From Acidobacteriota bacterium (GTDB lineage: Bacteria > Acidobacteriota > Polarisedimenticolia > Gp22-AA2), in contig JACOUZ010000183.1 of the NCBI GenBank assembly GCA_016177515.1, positions 1-7,651 of the forward strand: 7,651 nt of DNA, given 5' to 3'. The notes under the pieces were generated by a model. That model did no database searches. It was given only the letters and a program-made list of their open reading frames with translations, and was not told the DNA's origin. The translations under genes and the position numbers were made by a program. Below are positions 5,062-7,651 of the stretch, one piece after another. Numbering within the stretch: the stretch's first letter is position 1; each line of letters starts with the position of its first letter.

Positions 5062-5074
5062 GAGGACTTCACTC
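5056..5074. repeat. Small inverted repeat spanning two convergent stop codons
   Basis: GAGTGA (5056-5061) and TCACTC (5069-5074) form a 6-bp stem around a 7-base loop. Each arm contains the TGA stop of one gene, so the repeat is symmetric for both strands. It is too short and lacks a T run, so it is at best a weak bidirectional stop signal. Confidence 0.4.
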
Positions 5075-6025
5075 CTCGAAAGCGCCGAGCGCTTCCAGAT
5101 GGGCCTCGACCGAAGCCGGCAGCACCGTGAGGTCGTAGCCCCCTTCCAGAAGAGAGACGATCCGCCCGCCGCAATGCCTGTCCGCGGCCTCCCTGAGGAT
5201 CGACGTCAGTGCCGCGTACCCCTTTTCCGTCAGGTTCATCCCGGCGAGCGGATCATCGCGGTGCGCGTCGAAGCCGGCCGATACCAGGATCACTTCGGGC
5301 TGGACGCGGTCGATCTCCGGGCGCAGCACGTCCCGGAAGACTTCGATGTACTCGGCGTCGCCCGATCCGGCGGGCAGCGGGTAGTTCAGGGTGTACCCGG
5401 CGCCGCGGCCGGTGCCGGTCTCGCGCGCCGACCCGGTCCCGGGGTAGAAGGGGAACTGGTGGGTGCTGAAGTAGAAGACCGTGGGGTCCGCCTCGAACAT
5501 GTTCTGCGTGCCGTTGCCGTGATGCACGTCCCAATCGACGATCATCACGCGCCCGGCGCCGTGCCGGTCCTGCAGGTGGCGCGCCGCGATGGCCACGTTG
5601 TTGAACAGGCAGAAGCCCATCGCCCGGCCGGCTTCGGCGTGGTGGCCGGGCGGGCGGGTGCAGACGAAGGCGGCGCCCGCCTTCCCGGAGGCCACGGCGT
5701 CGCACGCCGCCAGCGCGCCGCCCGCCGAGAGCAGCGCGGCCTTCCACGATCCGGGCGAAACGGCGGTGTCGGGATCGAGCTGCACCGGGGCCCGCTCGCA
5801 GGCGTGGCGGATCGCCTCGACGTACGCGGGCTCGTGGACGCGGGTGAGGGTTTCGATCGGGCTGGGATCGGGCCGGATGACGAGCAGCCGATCGAGGCGG
5901 CCGCGGCGCGCCAGGTGATCGCGGATCGCCGCGACGCGCTCCGGCCGCTCGGGATGCCCGGGACCGTTGCTGTGCCCGAGGCAGTCGTCGTGAAAGACGA
6001 ACGCGACCGGCGCTCTCTGGCCCAC
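5069..6025 (-). CDS. Histone-deacetylase-family (class II type) amidohydrolase
   Basis: This 318-residue zinc hydrolase of the arginase/deacetylase fold carries all diagnostic elements: GPGHPERPERV (21-31), TRPPGHHA with His128-His129, DWDVHHGNGTQ (164-174) with zinc ligands Asp166 and His168, AGFDAHRDDP (250-259) with Asp253, and EGGYD (294-298) with the catalytic Tyr297. Bacterial members remove acetyl groups from polyamines, small molecules or lysines; the sequence alone does not decide which, and the family also includes AcuC. There is no signal peptide, so it should be cytoplasmic. The start is a GTG, supported by GGAGG four bases upstream (minus strand, 6030-6034). It lies 19 bases after the stop of the M16-type gene, so the two form an operon although one product is exported and the other is not. 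A run-on transcript would extend as antisense into bolA. Confidence 0.92.
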   Translation of the reverse strand: MGQRAPVAFVFHDDCLGHSNGPGHPERPERVAAIRDHLARRGRLDRLLVIRPDPSPIETLTRVHEPAYVEAIRHACERAPVQLDPDTAVSPGSWKAALLSAGGALAACDAVASGKAGAAFVCTRPPGHHAEAGRAMGFCLFNNVAIAARHLQDRHGAGRVMIVDWDVHHGNGTQNMFEADPTVFYFSTHQFPFYPGTGSARETGTGRGAGYTLNYPLPAGSGDAEYIEVFRDVLRPEIDRVQPEVILVSAGFDAHRDDPLAGMNLTEKGYAALTSILREAADRHCGGRIVSLLEGGYDLTVLPASVEAHLEALGAFEE

Positions 6026-6044
6026 GGCGCCTCCGGCTGCGCGC

Positions 6045-7610
6045 TTATTTCTCGAACAGATCCTGCGCTTTGACGACGGACACGCGCTCGCGGTTGATCG
6101 GCAGAGGGAACGCCTCGATCTCCTCGTCTTCCTTGAGCAACGCCTCGCTCGAGGTCGGCGTCTGATAGGCGATCGGCGTCGGCCTGCCCGACAGCATCGC
6201 CTCCTTCATGGCCGATGCGTCCGGGGTGACGATGGCGACCGCCAGGTTCCGATCCTGCAGGTGGCGCCTGACCGCCGCGTGGACGTCCTCGAGCTTGAGG
6301 CGCGGCAGCTCCCGCTGGATGCGATCGATGAAGCTGTCGAAGCCGTAGAACTCCGAGTCCATCCGGTAGCCCAGCCGCCGGCTGAAGTCCTGGGTCCACA
6401 GGCGCGAGTAGTTCAGGACGTACTTGCGGGTCGCTTCGAAGTCGGACGGGCTCATTCCGGCGTCCACCAGCATCTTCAGCTCGCGCACGGCCTGGCGCAG
6501 GGCGAACAGGGCGTTGGCGTGCGCCACGGGACGGATCCAGATGCTGAAGAACTGCTGCCGCCGCGCGATGTTCGGCAGCGGAAAGGTGCTGCCGCCGTCC
6601 TGTATGAAGTTCTCGATGTAGGAGTAGTCGCCGTAGTTGAGCCCGCGCTCCCCCCGCATCTTGTTCATGAGACGGCCGTTGAACGTGCGGTGCTCCCCCA
6701 GGTACGAATTGGCGAGCACCAGGGCGTAGAAGTCCTTGTCGGCGCGCGTCACGCTGATCGGGAAGCCGATCGAGATCGCCGTGGCGGGGGCGGCCTTCTC
6801 GACAAACAGGACTTCCATCCCCAGGAGCGGACGCGGCTTCGGCAGCGGATATCGCGGCGGCCCCCCCGGCGGCAGCGCCGCGAAGTCCTTCTTCAGGGAA
6901 TCGATCAGGCCCTCCGGGTAGCCCCCCGCCACGCCGAGGACGACGTTTTCCCGCGCGTAGCACCTCCGGTAGTGCGCCTTCACGTCGTCCAGGGCGATCG
7001 ACTTCAACCCCTGCACGGTGCCGGCGTCGGGCAGCCGGTAGGGGTGCCCCTCGTACATCAGGTAGCCGAGCGCCGCCTTTCCGAGGCCTTCGTCGTCGTT
7101 CCCGCGCAGGCCGCTTTCGATGCCGGCCACCAGGACGTCGCGGCTGCGCCTGAAGTCGCTGTCGTCGAAGCGCGGGCGCAGCAGGACGCCCGCGAGAAGC
7201 TCGTAGTACGCGTTCAGGTGGTCGCGATGCACCTCGCCGGCGAAAGTGGTCATCTCGCGATCGAACTGCGGCCGGATCGTCGCGGCCATCGGGTAGAGGC
7301 GGTCGGCCAGCCCGCTGTAGGTCAGCTCCCGGGTGCCGCCCTGCCCGATGGTCATGGCGGTCAGGGCGTTCAGCCCCTCCTTGCCCGCGGGGTCGTCGAT
7401 CGAGCCGCAGCGGAACTGGATCCGGAACGCCGTCAGGGGGGAGGAGGGAGCCGGCAGCAGGCTGGTCCTGACGGCGCCGTGGTTCGCCGGTTTCTCGTTC
7501 GGCTTCATCGGCTTCTTCTCCTTGGACTCCGCCGGCGCCATCGCCATCAGACAGGCGAGCGCCGTCGCGCAGACCGGCAGCGCCCGGGCGGCATGCGGCG
7601 CGCGGCTCAC
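6045..7610 (-). CDS. Exported M16-family protein lacking the HxxEH zinc motif (inactive subunit type)
   Basis: This 521-residue protein begins with a signal peptide (about 1-27, hydrophobic ALPVCATALACLMAMAPA, likely cleavage after APA) and a lysine-rich linker. Two M16 domains follow. The N-terminal half shows FRCGSIDDPAGKEGLNALTAMTIGQG, where an active enzyme has HFLEH; here the five positions 81-85 are N-A-L-T-A, so zinc cannot bind as usual. The C-terminal half keeps the substrate-contact region NKMRGERGLNYGDYSYIE (316-333). M16 enzymes often work as an active plus an inactive subunit, and this looks like the inactive partner, acting in the periplasm. The GTG start at 7610 gives the full signal peptide and has GGAG 7 bases upstream; it overlaps the stop of a preceding gene by four bases (GTGA). 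The operon continues into the deacetylase-like gene. Confidence 0.88.
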   Translation of the reverse strand: MSRAPHAARALPVCATALACLMAMAPAESKEKKPMKPNEKPANHGAVRTSLLPAPSSPLTAFRIQFRCGSIDDPAGKEGLNALTAMTIGQGGTRELTYSGLADRLYPMAATIRPQFDREMTTFAGEVHRDHLNAYYELLAGVLLRPRFDDSDFRRSRDVLVAGIESGLRGNDDEGLGKAALGYLMYEGHPYRLPDAGTVQGLKSIALDDVKAHYRRCYARENVVLGVAGGYPEGLIDSLKKDFAALPPGGPPRYPLPKPRPLLGMEVLFVEKAAPATAISIGFPISVTRADKDFYALVLANSYLGEHRTFNGRLMNKMRGERGLNYGDYSYIENFIQDGGSTFPLPNIARRQQFFSIWIRPVAHANALFALRQAVRELKMLVDAGMSPSDFEATRKYVLNYSRLWTQDFSRRLGYRMDSEFYGFDSFIDRIQRELPRLKLEDVHAAVRRHLQDRNLAVAIVTPDASAMKEAMLSGRPTPIAYQTPTSSEALLKEDEEIEAFPLPINRERVSVVKAQDLFEK

Positions 7611-7651
7611 CGGCCCGCTCCGGCCGCGACCGGATTGTGGGCGAGCGTCAC
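7607..7651 (-). CDS. C-terminal end of an upstream gene, possibly the active M16 partner
   Basis: On the minus strand the window opens in frame with VTLAHNPVAAGAGR followed by a TGA at 7607-7609. That stop overlaps the GTG of the M16-type gene as GTGA, the classic arrangement of coupled genes. Only 14 residues are visible, so the family cannot be recognised from them. The idea that it encodes the catalytic HxxEH subunit rests on the known habit of M16 pairs, not on this fragment. Confidence 0.5.
   Translation of the reverse strand: MTLAHNPVAAGAGR

Noticed and set aside
5099..6073. A 324-codon open frame on the plus strand opposite the deacetylase-like gene
   Set aside because: It is an antisense shadow with no recognisable domain, opposite a gene with complete catalytic motifs.
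5545..6963. A 472-codon open frame on the minus strand spanning the M16 and deacetylase genes
   Set aside because: It is a shadow frame of high-GC coding sequence; both true genes show clear family motifs in other frames.

Overview
This is a very GC-rich, gene-dense bacterial chromosomal segment with no recognisable phage, plasmid, transposase, CRISPR or rRNA/tRNA content. The gene set (a YvcK/CofD-type protein, a sigma-54 activator, BolA, a class II-type histone-deacetylase-like hydrolase and a secreted M16 homologue) and the codon style suggest a soil or sediment lineage such as Acidobacteriota, Rokubacteria-like or deltaproteobacterial groups. No marker gene fixes the phylum, so this placement is an inference.

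Layout. 1-1203 (+): the 3' part of a YvcK/CofD-family gene, then 12 bases later a small S24/S26 (SipW-like) serine peptidase. 1204-1426: a leader with a good sigma-70-type promoter. 1427-2794 (+): a complete NtrC-type sigma-54 activator whose receiver domain lacks the phospho-acceptor aspartate (Gly52). 2791-3474 (-): a UPF0173 metallo-hydrolase, convergent with the activator and sharing a CTAG tetranucleotide for both stop codons. 3475-3824: a divergent intergenic region made up largely of two inverted-repeat structures, a 57-base palindrome and a roughly 209-base nested fold-back. 3825-5061 (+): an ornithine cyclodeaminase/mu-crystallin family dehydrogenase followed 4 bases later by bolA. 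5069-7651 (-): an operon read right to left, with the last codons of an unseen gene, an M16 homologue without the zinc motif, and a histone-deacetylase-family hydrolase. This operon converges on bolA with a 7-base gap.

The genes do not form one obvious pathway. They are four short housekeeping or accessory transcription units packed end to end, with no classic Rho-independent terminator anywhere. The least explained parts are: (i) the fold-back element between the two divergent genes; (ii) an SD-masking hairpin next to the 57-base palindrome; (iii) two proteins that keep their family fold but have lost a defining catalytic or phosphorylation residue (the activator's receiver and the M16 protein); and (iv) two candidate leaderless promoters with the same 9-base spacing to the start codon. 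I see no convincing new defence or mobile system. The fold-back is the best candidate for something undescribed.
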